NCBI GenBank assembly: GCA_016287565.1
Contig: JAEFAM010000003.1
Coordinates: 43,088-107,087 of the forward strand
Direction: 5' to 3'
Length of the DNA: 64,000 nt
Source of the DNA: Clostridia bacterium
GTDB taxonomy: Bacteria > Bacillota > Clostridia > UBA1212 > UBA1255
Below the pieces are notes generated by a model. It made no database searches, was not told where the DNA came from, and saw nothing but the letters and a program-made list of their open reading frames with translations. This document shows positions 8,060 through 16,438 of the stretch, one piece after another. Position numbers and translations under genes: made by a program. The first letter of the stretch is position 1; the number at the start of each line of letters is the position of its first letter.

Positions 8060-9244
8060 ATGGGTGAAAGACCTTTAATAGCTTTACTTACGAACAACGA
8101 CGACGACGTGTACTGCTTCCGCCTGGAACTGGTGCGCGCCATACTTGACGCAGGCTACCGGATGCTCATATCCTGCCCCGACGGGCCCAAATTCGAGGCT
8201 CTCGAAGAATACGGGCTCCGCAAAGATCAGGAGTTCCTTTACGACGATCCGCCCATCGACCGCAGAGGCACCAGCGTGGTCAACGACGGCAAACTGTTCA
8301 TGCATTACCGCTCGCTGTTCAAGAAATACAGGCCTTCGGTGGTGCTCACGTATACCGCCAAGCCCAACGTGTACGCCAGCATCGTTGCCCGGCAGCTCCG
8401 CATCCCGGTGATCAACAACGTCACCGGCCTGGGATCCGTATTGAACGAATCCGGCGTGAAAAAGGCGCTCATTATGAAGCTCTTTAAGAAGGCCTACTCC
8501 GGCTCCGCCTGCATAATGTTCCAGAACAGCACCAATATGGAGCTGGCAAAGGAACTGGGCTGGATCAAGGGAGACTATAAGCTCATACCCGGCTCCGGCG
8601 TTGCCCTTGAACGTTTCCCCGTACAGGATTATCCCGAAGGCGGCAACGGCGTCGACGGCGAGCCGGTGGTGTTCAACTATATCGGCAGAGTGCTGAAGGA
8701 AAAGGGCGTTGACGATTACATCGAGGCCGCCCGCAGGATAAAAGCGGAATATCCCGGCACCGAATTCAACGTGCTGGGCTTCGTGGAACCTACCGAAAGC
8801 CATTACGAGACCGAACTGGAAGAACTGGGAAAACAGGGGATCGTCCTGTACAGAGGCTCCCAGAAAGACGTAAGGCCCTGGATCAGCCGCGCCCACGCCA
8901 TCATCCATCCCAGCACCTACGGCGAGGGAATGAGCAACGTGCTGCTTGAAAACGCCGCCAGCGGCCGCTTTATAATCACCACGGACAATCCCGGCTGCCG
9001 CGAGACCGTGGACGACGGCGTCAGCGGGCTCGTTTACCACGGCGGCAATGCCGACGAGCTTGTGGCGGCGGTCAAAGAGTTTCTCAGACTGCCCAACGAA
9101 GAAAGAAAACAGATGGGACTGGCCGGCAGGCAGAAAATGGAACGGGAATTCAGCCGCGAGATCGTTATAAACGCCTACCTCGGCAAGATCAGGGAACTTG
9201 CTCCCGCCCAGGACGTGGAAGCCCGGAATAGCGCCGCGGTATAA
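8060..9244 (+). CDS. GT4-family glycosyltransferase (PglA-like)
   Basis: A GT-B fold glycosyltransferase of 394 residues. The N-terminal half has TYTAKPNVYASIVARQLRIP followed by VINNVTGLGS, typical of PglA-like enzymes that add the second sugar to an undecaprenyl-linked amino sugar. The C-terminal half has the nucleotide-sugar site HPSTYGEGMSNVLLENAASG with the family E-x7-E arrangement. It probably extends the lipid-linked sugar made by the preceding enzyme. The donor sugar cannot be told from sequence. Confidence 0.9.
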   Translation: MGERPLIALLTNNDDDVYCFRLELVRAILDAGYRMLISCPDGPKFEALEEYGLRKDQEFLYDDPPIDRRGTSVVNDGKLFMHYRSLFKKYRPSVVLTYTAKPNVYASIVARQLRIPVINNVTGLGSVLNESGVKKALIMKLFKKAYSGSACIMFQNSTNMELAKELGWIKGDYKLIPGSGVALERFPVQDYPEGGNGVDGEPVVFNYIGRVLKEKGVDDYIEAARRIKAEYPGTEFNVLGFVEPTESHYETELEELGKQGIVLYRGSQKDVRPWISRAHAIIHPSTYGEGMSNVLLENAASGRFIITTDNPGCRETVDDGVSGLVYHGGNADELVAAVKEFLRLPNEERKQMGLAGRQKMEREFSREIVINAYLGKIRELAPAQDVEARNSAAV

Positions 9245-9255
9245 GGGATCGCACT

Positions 9256-10479
9256 ATGAGAGAGAAGTATTACACGAACCGGCCAATCATAGGATCCGAG
9301 ATCATACTGACCATATACATCGCCCTGAAGCCCCTGTACGTCTTCAAATCCGGAAGCGTGCAGATCGCGGACCTTTTCCTGGTGCTCGGTTTCATATGGC
9401 TTTTCTGGAGATGCCGCGGCAGGATAGTCTTCCGGCCCCATACCGCCGGCTGGGCCAGAAGCCTCCTTATATTCACGATATATACTGCGTTTATCAACGG
9501 CATGTGGTTCGTGTACATGGCTCTGAAAAAGGGCACGATAAGCACGTCTTTCCTGTCCAGCATCCTGTTCTACGCGTTCAACTTCTTCGCCGTGATAGTG
9601 TGCGTGATGATCGTCAACGAATGCGGCGTTGAGAAGGCGATAGAGGGCGCTATGCACGGCTGCCTGATCGCCTCCCTGGTGATACTGCTGGGCATAATCC
9701 TCAGATCCAGCTCCCAGTTCCGCAACACCTCCTTCTTCAACAACCCCAACCAGCTGGGCTTCTTCGCCATCATTATGTTGACGTTCCTGTGCTTCTTCGC
9801 CAAGCGGGTCAACAAGTATGAGGCCCTGATCATACTGCTGATATCTTCCTACGCCCTGATGATGTCTCTTTCAAAAGCAGGCTTCATCAGCGCCGTGGCA
9901 ATGGGATTCTTCTTCTTTATCAGCCAGAAAGACAGGACGGTAAAGCAGATCATATTCAAAGGCGGAGCCATCCTTCTTCTGGGCGCCGTGGTCTATATGA
10001 TCCTGTACAGCGACGCCTCGTTCATTACGAACATATCGATCGTACGGTCCCTCAGGCGCCGCGTGCTCAACCTGATGAACGAAAACGATTCCTCGCTGAT
10101 GAACGGCCGCGCCTACGGCCGCGTGCTGGAGATGGGTATCAACGCTCTGTGGGGAATGGGAGAAGGCGCCTTCGGCCGCTTCTCGGTCATGAAAGGATAC
10201 GAGATCCACTCCACGTATATGAACATCATAGTTTCCTACGGGGCGATAGGCACCGCGCTCTCCGTGCTGGTCTTTATGAAGCCGCTCAGGAACAAAGGGT
10301 ACACTTTCCGGAACCTGTGCTGCATGAGCGGCACCATACTGTACTGCATCTCCCACAACGGCATCAGAAACACGCTCATATGGATATTGTTCTGCATCCT
10401 GATCTCCGTTAAAGACCGGCAGGCAAGGGCGGAGCTGCGCCTTGCCGAAACACAGACGAGCCTTGACCTTGCCGCGTGA
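9256..10479 (+). CDS. O-antigen ligase/Wzy-like polysaccharide polymerase
   Basis: A polytopic membrane protein of 407 residues with about ten hydrophobic segments. A large external loop at about 265-310 contains the short LMNGRAYGRVLEMG stretch, followed by GMGEGAFGRF and EIHSTYMNIIVSYG, in the place where O-antigen ligase-like proteins keep their His/Glu motif. In this cluster it would join lipid-linked repeat units or attach the finished chain. ATG at 9256 is 12 bases after the previous stop, with a weak AGGGATC site. Polymerase and ligase cannot be separated by eye. Confidence 0.75.
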   Translation: MREKYYTNRPIIGSEIILTIYIALKPLYVFKSGSVQIADLFLVLGFIWLFWRCRGRIVFRPHTAGWARSLLIFTIYTAFINGMWFVYMALKKGTISTSFLSSILFYAFNFFAVIVCVMIVNECGVEKAIEGAMHGCLIASLVILLGIILRSSSQFRNTSFFNNPNQLGFFAIIMLTFLCFFAKRVNKYEALIILLISSYALMMSLSKAGFISAVAMGFFFFISQKDRTVKQIIFKGGAILLLGAVVYMILYSDASFITNISIVRSLRRRVLNLMNENDSSLMNGRAYGRVLEMGINALWGMGEGAFGRFSVMKGYEIHSTYMNIIVSYGAIGTALSVLVFMKPLRNKGYTFRNLCCMSGTILYCISHNGIRNTLIWILFCILISVKDRQARAELRLAETQTSLDLAA

Positions 10480-10488
10480 TCCTTAAAA

Positions 10489-11667
10489 ATGGACAGTTAC
10501 GTCGTTAAAACCGAATCAAATATAGTTTCCGCCGCCGGAAAGCCCGGGAGGAAAGAATGGGTGGATCTGCTTCGCGCCCTCGCCATGCTTTTCGTCATAT
10601 ACGGCCATCTGCTGGCAGGGTTTGGTCATACCGAATATTTCATCATTACGAGCCCTATAAAGATACCGCTCTTTTTCGCCGTTACCGGGTACGTTTTCAA
10701 CGGCCGCGGCGGCAACGTCAGGGAATTCTTCGTCAATCTTTTCAAAAAACTGGTGATACCCTTCCTGTTCTTCACCGCCGTCCTTATGCCGTTCAAGCTC
10801 CTGGCGGCGTACAAGGGATTGATCGACCATTCCGTAAAAGAGGTGCTGATCAGCTTCGTGACGGGCAACGAACTCTGGTATCTGCCCTGCTGCATCATTG
10901 CCGAGATACTGTTCTTCTTCGTCCTTAAACTGTTCAAAAAAGAGCCGGCCGTCGTGTGCGCCTGCGTAGGCCTTGCCGCGCTGAGCTTCCTGCTTTGCCG
11001 TGTGGAGCAGCTGGATCTTTTTAACTTCAACACCGCTTTTACGGCCCAGCTTTTCATTCTCGTGGGTTACCTCTTCAGGTGTCACGAGGAACTGTTCCGG
11101 AAATTAAGGGCGATAGTCATTCCCGCGGGAATCGCGCTGTACGCCGGGCTCTGCGTGCTCAGCTTTTTAGTATTTCCCGGGAAAAGCATTGACGTCCATA
11201 ATAATTACTACTACAACCTGCCTCTGAACCTGGGAATGACGGTGATCGGCCTGTTCGCGCTTTTTGCCCTGGCGTCGCTTATCCGGGTGAAGATACTGCC
11301 GTTGTCCTTCGTGGGACGCAACACGCTGGTTTACTACACGGTGCACGAATACGCGGTAGGAGGCATCGGACTGGCGTTGACACTGCTTCATATAAAGGAC
11401 AGCGGCTCTTATTTGTTCGAACTGGTCATACTTTTGATCACCTGCGGCCTGTGCGCGCTGGCGGCGCTGTTCATAAACAGATTTTTGCCCTTCGCTGTGG
11501 GCAAAAAATACAAAAAGAAGGAGAGCGCTCCTCCCGCCGCCGATGCCCTTCCGGAGGAAAGCGCTCCGGCCGATAAGGACGGCGATACCGCAGGACCGGA
11601 TCGGGCGGACCAGTCAATAAACGTTGAAAGAAAGCAGAACGATGGGACAGAAAGATCAGATAACTAA
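10489..11667 (+). CDS. acyltransferase 3 family membrane protein
   Basis: A protein of 392 residues with about ten membrane segments. The N-terminal WVDLLRALAMLFVIYGHLLA contains the Arg-x10-His signature of acyltransferase 3 proteins. These move an acetyl or succinyl group across the membrane onto an exported polysaccharide. The last 50 residues form a cytoplasmic low-complexity tail rich in Ala, Pro, Glu and Asp. The end overlaps the start of the next gene by 26 bases. Confidence 0.88.
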   Translation: MDSYVVKTESNIVSAAGKPGRKEWVDLLRALAMLFVIYGHLLAGFGHTEYFIITSPIKIPLFFAVTGYVFNGRGGNVREFFVNLFKKLVIPFLFFTAVLMPFKLLAAYKGLIDHSVKEVLISFVTGNELWYLPCCIIAEILFFFVLKLFKKEPAVVCACVGLAALSFLLCRVEQLDLFNFNTAFTAQLFILVGYLFRCHEELFRKLRAIVIPAGIALYAGLCVLSFLVFPGKSIDVHNNYYYNLPLNLGMTVIGLFALFALASLIRVKILPLSFVGRNTLVYYTVHEYAVGGIGLALTLLHIKDSGSYLFELVILLITCGLCALAALFINRFLPFAVGKKYKKKESAPPAADALPEESAPADKDGDTAGPDRADQSINVERKQNDGTERSDN

Positions 11668-12928
11668 GACAGACCAGAACGGTCAGATAAATAAGGCCGG
11701 CAGCAGGCCGAAGACGAGCTTTAAAGACCGGCTGAAGGCCGCGGCTTCGAAGAACAGGTTTCTTTCAGGCCTCTGGTACACAGGAAGAAGAAGGCACAAT
11801 TCGAGAGGACTGCGCCGCTTCGGCAAACTGCCCGTCGAGCCCGGGACCGTGCTCTTCAACAATTTCTACGGCCGCGGATACGCCTGCAATCCCCGGGTCA
11901 TAGCCGAAAGGCTTCATCAGCTCGCTCCTGAGGCGAAACTGCGCTGGATCTGCAAGTCTGACGCCGATGCCGCCACTCTGCCCGGTTTCATCGAGCCCGT
12001 GTCTTTCGGCGGCAGCGATTATTACAAGGCGCTTTCGACCTCCTCCGTTTGGGTGTTCAACGAACTGCTCCACGACGGATTGGAAAAACGCAAAGACCAG
12101 TTCTACGTGCAGACCTACCACGGCGAGCGCGGGTTCAAAAAAGTCGGATACGACGCCATGGACAATGAAGCGTACAAGAAAAAGACCGCCAAGCGCCAGA
12201 TCTGCGAAGAGGGCAACTGCGACCTGTTCCTGGCAGGGTCCCAGTACGCCGTCCGGTTCATACGCAGCGCCTTCAGGTATACCGGAGAGATATTGACCGA
12301 CGGCACGCCCAGGGACGACTGCCTGTTCGATCCGGATCCGGCCAGGGTCGCGGAAGTGCGCGGTAAGCTGGGCCTTGAAGAGGGCGTTAAAGTGCTGATG
12401 TACGCGCCGACTTTCCGGGACACCGCCACGGTGGAAGGCCAGGTGGGCAGCGACATTGACCTGAACGACGTGCTCCGCGTTCTGGGGGAGAAGACCGGAG
12501 AGAAATGGGTCTGCCTGATGAGAGCCCACGGAGGCAGGGCGTTGACCCTCACTTCCGCCGCAGAAACCACCGGATTTATCGACGTGACACGTTACCCCGA
12601 TATGGCCGATCTGCTGCTGGTGACTGATTTGCTGATAACCGACTATTCATCCGCCGGAGGAGATTTCGCCATCACGGGAAGACCCGTGCTTCTGTACCAG
12701 GACGACATAGAGAATTACACGAACAAAGACAGAAGCATGTATTTCAAGATGGAGGATTCTCCGTACTGGGTGGCCCATAACAGGGAAGAGGCAGTGGAAC
12801 TTATCAACGGGATCACGCCTGAAGCGGCCAGGGAAAACGACGAGGCCATTTTGAAGTTCTACGAGACCACCGAAACGGGCCATGCCACGGAATCGGTGTG
12901 CCGCAGAATAATGGATTTCTGGGGCTGA
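11642..12928 (+). CDS. CDP-glycerol glycerophosphotransferase family protein (TagF-like)
   Basis: A protein of about 428 residues. YHGERGFKKVGYD, LTDGTPRDDCLF and VLMYAPTFRDTAT are family motifs, and DLLLVTDLLITDYSSAGGDFA is the C-terminal active-site region of TagF/TarF/TarL-type enzymes. They transfer glycerol- or ribitol-phosphate units from CDP-polyols to teichoic-acid-like chains. It lacks the long N-terminal glycosyltransferase extension of full-size TagF. The nearby cytidylyltransferase, kinase and two LicD proteins support a CDP-linked donor. The ORF track begins at a TTG (11624); the ATG at 11642 is more likely. Both lie inside the previous gene. Confidence 0.85.
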   Translation: MGQKDQITKTDQNGQINKAGSRPKTSFKDRLKAAASKNRFLSGLWYTGRRRHNSRGLRRFGKLPVEPGTVLFNNFYGRGYACNPRVIAERLHQLAPEAKLRWICKSDADAATLPGFIEPVSFGGSDYYKALSTSSVWVFNELLHDGLEKRKDQFYVQTYHGERGFKKVGYDAMDNEAYKKKTAKRQICEEGNCDLFLAGSQYAVRFIRSAFRYTGEILTDGTPRDDCLFDPDPARVAEVRGKLGLEEGVKVLMYAPTFRDTATVEGQVGSDIDLNDVLRVLGEKTGEKWVCLMRAHGGRALTLTSAAETTGFIDVTRYPDMADLLLVTDLLITDYSSAGGDFAITGRPVLLYQDDIENYTNKDRSMYFKMEDSPYWVAHNREEAVELINGITPEAARENDEAILKFYETTETGHATESVCRRIMDFWG

Positions 12929-12980
12929 GTCAATGCCGCCGCTGCCGGAATACGGATACGCGGCGTGATACAAAGGAGAC

Positions 12981-13883
12981 GTGGAATTTATTTTGAAAGT
13001 CAGTGAAGAATTTTTAAAAGAAGAAGTCAGATGCGACTATACCGTGACCACCGAATTTAAAAAGCTCTGGGCGGTACAGATGGACATTCTGGAGCGCTTT
13101 GCCCAGGTCTGCGAGAAGCACGGACTCAGATATTTCGCCGCGGGCGGAACTCTGCTGGGCGCCATACGCCATAAAGGGTACATTCCCTGGGACGACGACA
13201 TCGACGTCCAGATGCTGGAAGAAGATTATTACAAATTGTGCGAGATAGCTCCCGAGGAATTCCAGGAGCCTTTCTTTTTCCAGAGCTGGCAGACAGAAAA
13301 AGACGCCAGGCCTTATTTCTCCCGGCTGCGCAGATCCGACACGAAGGCCTGCACCAGGGAAGAGATGGAGATCGACCCGGACCGCAACAAGGGAGTCTTT
13401 ATAGACATCTTCGCCATGTCGGGCGTTCCGGACAACCGGCTGGCATACGGCTTCAAGATGTTCCGGCTGAAGTTTTTAAGGCAGATCATCAACGGCAACA
13501 AATTTGACCGCCTGATGAAGCGCGCTTCCGGAAAGCAGAAGCTCAAATACCGGCTGGATCCCCGAAGGATCACATGGTCCGTGCTGAAACATTTCGTCTC
13601 GTTCAGGAAATTGTCCGACCACTACGTGAAGGTCTCGAGAGGGAAGCCGAAAAACACGCTCGTTGCCGCCTCCGCCTTCCGGCCCGGCGACAAGAAGCTC
13701 ACCTGGAAGCGGGAAGATTATGCGGAGTGCATCGACCTGCCCTTCGAATATACCACTATAAAGGGCCCGGGCAATTACGATTCCGTTCTCAGGCAGCAGT
13801 ACGGAGACTATATGACTCCCAAGAAAGGCGGAGCATATCATTCCGATCTCATTTTTAATACAGACGGCGTTTTTGAAAAATAG
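12981..13883 (+). CDS. LicD-family phosphotransferase, copy 1
   Basis: A protein of 300 residues. AAGGTLLGAIRHKGYIPWDD, followed by DIDVQM, is the LicD nucleotidyltransferase-fold motif with its metal-binding Asp residues (about 54-80). LicD proteins transfer phosphocholine; the related animal enzymes fukutin and FKRP transfer ribitol phosphate, both from CDP donors. It lies beside a second LicD and a cytidylyltransferase module. The start is uncertain: GTG at 12981 is only about three bases after AAAGGAGA, and a TTG at 12993 is in frame. The substrate cannot be read from sequence. Confidence 0.88.
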   Translation: MEFILKVSEEFLKEEVRCDYTVTTEFKKLWAVQMDILERFAQVCEKHGLRYFAAGGTLLGAIRHKGYIPWDDDIDVQMLEEDYYKLCEIAPEEFQEPFFFQSWQTEKDARPYFSRLRRSDTKACTREEMEIDPDRNKGVFIDIFAMSGVPDNRLAYGFKMFRLKFLRQIINGNKFDRLMKRASGKQKLKYRLDPRRITWSVLKHFVSFRKLSDHYVKVSRGKPKNTLVAASAFRPGDKKLTWKREDYAECIDLPFEYTTIKGPGNYDSVLRQQYGDYMTPKKGGAYHSDLIFNTDGVFEK

Positions 13884-13898
13884 AAAGGCGGCACAGTT

Positions 13899-14741
13899 AT
13901 GGCAGAAAAAATCAAAAAGAAACGTTACGTAAAAGATAAGCGCGCGCTGGACAACATGGATCATTCTCTTGAGGAGATCCACGCTCTGCTCCTGGAAAAA
14001 GCGAAAGAATTTCACCGGGTATGCACCGAGAACGGCATCGAGTACAGCGTGCTGGGCGGATCGGCTCTCGGCGCGGTGCGTCACCACGGATTCATCCCCT
14101 GGGACGACGACTACGACGTGATCATGACACGTGACAATTACAACAAGCTCCTGGAAAACCGGGACAAGTTCAAGGGCTTTTATCTGGAGCGCTACACATA
14201 TATTTACCACCTCTTAAAAGAAAATATGGTGCGCGATTTCGCGGGCTTCGACATCTTCGTATTCGACAAGGTCCCCTCGGACAAAAATAAAGAGAAGAAA
14301 AAGATGTTCCGGATCAAGACGCTCCAGGGCATGTTCCATCACAAGCTGCACCTTAAGAGATATAAGTCCTTCGGCGACAAGGTCAAAGTCTTCGGCACCT
14401 TCTGCCTCGGCAAGATCCTGCCCACCGGCTTCAAGATGAAGCGGTACGACAAGGTCTCGGTCATAGGCAACGACGATCCTGACGCCCGTTACGTCAGTTT
14501 CACCAACGGCCTCTACCGCGACCTGGGCAGAAGATACGACGTCCATATTCTGGACGAAGTCATGAACGTTCCTTTCGAAGACACTGAAGTCAGTATCATG
14601 AAGCGGTACGACGAGTATCTGACGGAATATTACGGAGACTATATGACGCCTCCCTCCGAAGAGGAGATCGCCCAGAGGACGTTCAAGGTCGCTGTCAACA
14701 ACAAGGTCACCACTATCAAGGGCACCACCCACAATTGGTGA
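13899..14741 (+). CDS. LicD-family phosphotransferase, copy 2
   Basis: A protein of 280 residues. VLGGSALGAVRHHGFIPWDD, followed by DYDVIM, repeats the LicD metal-binding motif. The C-terminal RYDEYLTEYYGDYMTPPSEE is the usual LicD ending, also seen in copy 1 as QQYGDYMTPKKG. The two copies are clearly diverged and probably modify different positions or use different donors. The start has GAAAGGCGG ten bases upstream. It is the last gene before a new promoter with an inverted-repeat operator. Confidence 0.88.
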   Translation: MAEKIKKKRYVKDKRALDNMDHSLEEIHALLLEKAKEFHRVCTENGIEYSVLGGSALGAVRHHGFIPWDDDYDVIMTRDNYNKLLENRDKFKGFYLERYTYIYHLLKENMVRDFAGFDIFVFDKVPSDKNKEKKKMFRIKTLQGMFHHKLHLKRYKSFGDKVKVFGTFCLGKILPTGFKMKRYDKVSVIGNDDPDARYVSFTNGLYRDLGRRYDVHILDEVMNVPFEDTEVSIMKRYDEYLTEYYGDYMTPPSEEEIAQRTFKVAVNNKVTTIKGTTHNW

Positions 14742-14751
14742 TTATTTTAAA

Positions 14752-14820
14752 AAAATCAACAAACAGGCGTTGATTTTGCTTTTGCAGAGTTGTATAATCT
14801 CCTTGCAATGTTGATTTTTA
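14752..14820 (+). promoter_or_regulatory. promoter with overlapping inverted-repeat operator
   Basis: TTGATT (14770-14775), 17 bases and TATAAT (14793-14798). The inverted repeat AAAATCAAC-8-GTTGATTTT (14752-14777) covers the -35 box, and a third half-site GTTGATTTTTA (14810-14820) lies just after the start region. This geometry fits repression of the polyol module. The HTH protein at 18092 is the nearest candidate regulator (inference). Confidence 0.7.
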
Positions 14821-14863
14821 GCGTTCACAGTTCGCAAACGGTCAACATAAGAAAGGAGAAATC

Positions 14864-15676
14864 ATGTTAAAGGAAAATTGGAAAGGAATACTGGGTGAAT
14901 TCCTGGGTTCCGCTTTTATCAGTTTCTGGGGTCTGGGATTCGTTGTCCCCTTTGCGGTGACGGGATATCTCACCAATATGTATGAATTTGCCGTATGGTT
15001 CGGCATCGCTTTCGCCATCACAGTCGTCGCTTTCGCGCCTATTTCCGGTGTTCACGTTAACCCCGGCGTTTCGATGGCATGGGCCACCTTCGGCGGATTT
15101 AAATGGAAACTTGTGCCTTTCTATATTGTTGCGCAGATCCTCGGCTGGGGCGCAGGTATCGTTCCTATCTACCTGATCTACGGCAACCGTATGGACGAAT
15201 GGGCTCAGGCAACGGGCGGCAATCCGGCCACTCTGTTCTACTGCTCTTCTCCCACGGGCCACGTTCTCTCCGGTGCCTTCCTTGAAGTTGCCATGACGAT
15301 GATGCTTACCTTCGCCATTTTCGTACTTCTCGACAAGCGCATTCCCAACAAACCCTCGCCTGCTCTGTTCCCCATTGCCATCGGCGCTATCATTTCTCTT
15401 GATATCGCCTTCGGCGGCGGATATTCCGGAGCCTGCATCAACACGGCCCGCGACCTCGGTCCCCGTATCGTCGGCTACATCTACGGTTCTATCAAAGGAT
15501 ACGACGTCTCCACGATCTTCGGCGACGGTCAGTGGCTCATGTACATCATTGCTCCCTGCGTAGGCGCTCTGCTTGGCGGCGTGCTCCACTACTTCGTCAT
15601 CATCAAACTTCTGCCCAAGAAGAAAGAAGAGGCCGCTGAGGCTGAAGTTAAGGCAGAGGCTGCTGAAGAAGAGTAA
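14864..15676 (+). CDS. MIP-family channel (aquaglyceroporin-like) with altered NPA motifs
   Basis: A protein of 270 residues with six hydrophobic segments plus the two half-helices of the major intrinsic protein family. The first pore motif is HVNPG (Asn66-Pro-Gly) and the second is CINTARDLGPR (Asn193-Thr-Ala), in place of the usual NPA/NPA; the ARDLGPR context is conserved. Family members pass water, glycerol or other small polyols by diffusion. It heads an operon with a cytidylyltransferase and an FGGY kinase, so a polyol substrate trapped by phosphorylation is likely. The tail is Glu/Ala-rich. The ATG follows GAAAGGAGAA. Confidence 0.88.
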   Translation: MLKENWKGILGEFLGSAFISFWGLGFVVPFAVTGYLTNMYEFAVWFGIAFAITVVAFAPISGVHVNPGVSMAWATFGGFKWKLVPFYIVAQILGWGAGIVPIYLIYGNRMDEWAQATGGNPATLFYCSSPTGHVLSGAFLEVAMTMMLTFAIFVLLDKRIPNKPSPALFPIAIGAIISLDIAFGGGYSGACINTARDLGPRIVGYIYGSIKGYDVSTIFGDGQWLMYIIAPCVGALLGGVLHYFVIIKLLPKKKEEAAEAEVKAEAAEEE

Positions 15677-15702
15677 GAGCTCATCTCGGAAAGGAAAGAA
15701 GT

Positions 15703-16425
15703 ATGGTTGTTGGCATTTTACTGGCAGGCGGAGTAGGACAGCGCATGGGCGCTTCCGTACCGAAGCAGTTCCTTGAAGTTAACGGCAGGCCGATCATTTA
15801 TTACCCGCTGGACGTGATGGAGAAACACCCCATGATCGACGCGGTAGAGATCGTGTGCGTCGAGAGCTTTATCGACAATATGTGGGAGATCGTTAAGCGC
15901 TACGGTTTCAAAAAGGTACGCTGGATCACCCCCGGCGGCGCCAGCTGCCAGGAATCCACCTGGAACGGCCTCAAGAATCTCAAGGGCAAGATCGCGGATG
16001 ACGACATCATCCTGATCCATATGTCCTCTTATCCTCTGGCCAGCGCCGAGATCATGACCGGCTGCATCGAATCCGCCATCGAAAACGGCAACGGCTGTAC
16101 TTCCAGACCTATCCTTTATTCCGTATACTTCACCTCCGACCGCAAGACCACCACGGAGCAGATCGACAGGGACAAACTTATGCTCTGCACCGTGCCCTAC
16201 GCTTTCAGGTTCGGCGAATGCTCCGAGCTGTACGACAGGGCTTTCGCGGAGGGCAAGGGCGTAAAGGGCAACGTCTTTACCAACACGCTTTACTGCGATT
16301 ACGGCAAGACCATCTACTTTACGAAGGATTCTGAAACGAATATGAAGGTGACCACACCGGAAGACATACGCCTGATGGAGACCTTTATGAAGGTCATCGA
16401 AGAAAAAGGCGAAGTCAAATTTTGA
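15703..16425 (+). CDS. IspD/TarI-like cytidylyltransferase
   Basis: A protein of 240 residues of the IspD/TarI superfamily. LAGGVGQRMGASVPKQF is the CTP-binding loop with the catalytic Arg and Lys, and NMKVTTPEDI is the C-terminal motif with its conserved Lys. The family makes CDP-methylerythritol, CDP-ribitol or similar compounds. The usual HD-x-x-RP acceptor-site motif is HMSSYP here (residues 106-111), which argues against ordinary IspD substrate recognition. Between a MIP channel and an FGGY kinase, a CDP-polyol product is the best reading. Strong GGAAAGGAAAG binding site. Confidence 0.85.
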   Translation: MVVGILLAGGVGQRMGASVPKQFLEVNGRPIIYYPLDVMEKHPMIDAVEIVCVESFIDNMWEIVKRYGFKKVRWITPGGASCQESTWNGLKNLKGKIADDDIILIHMSSYPLASAEIMTGCIESAIENGNGCTSRPILYSVYFTSDRKTTTEQIDRDKLMLCTVPYAFRFGECSELYDRAFAEGKGVKGNVFTNTLYCDYGKTIYFTKDSETNMKVTTPEDIRLMETFMKVIEEKGEVKF

Positions 16426-16438
16426 AAGGAAAAAGAAA

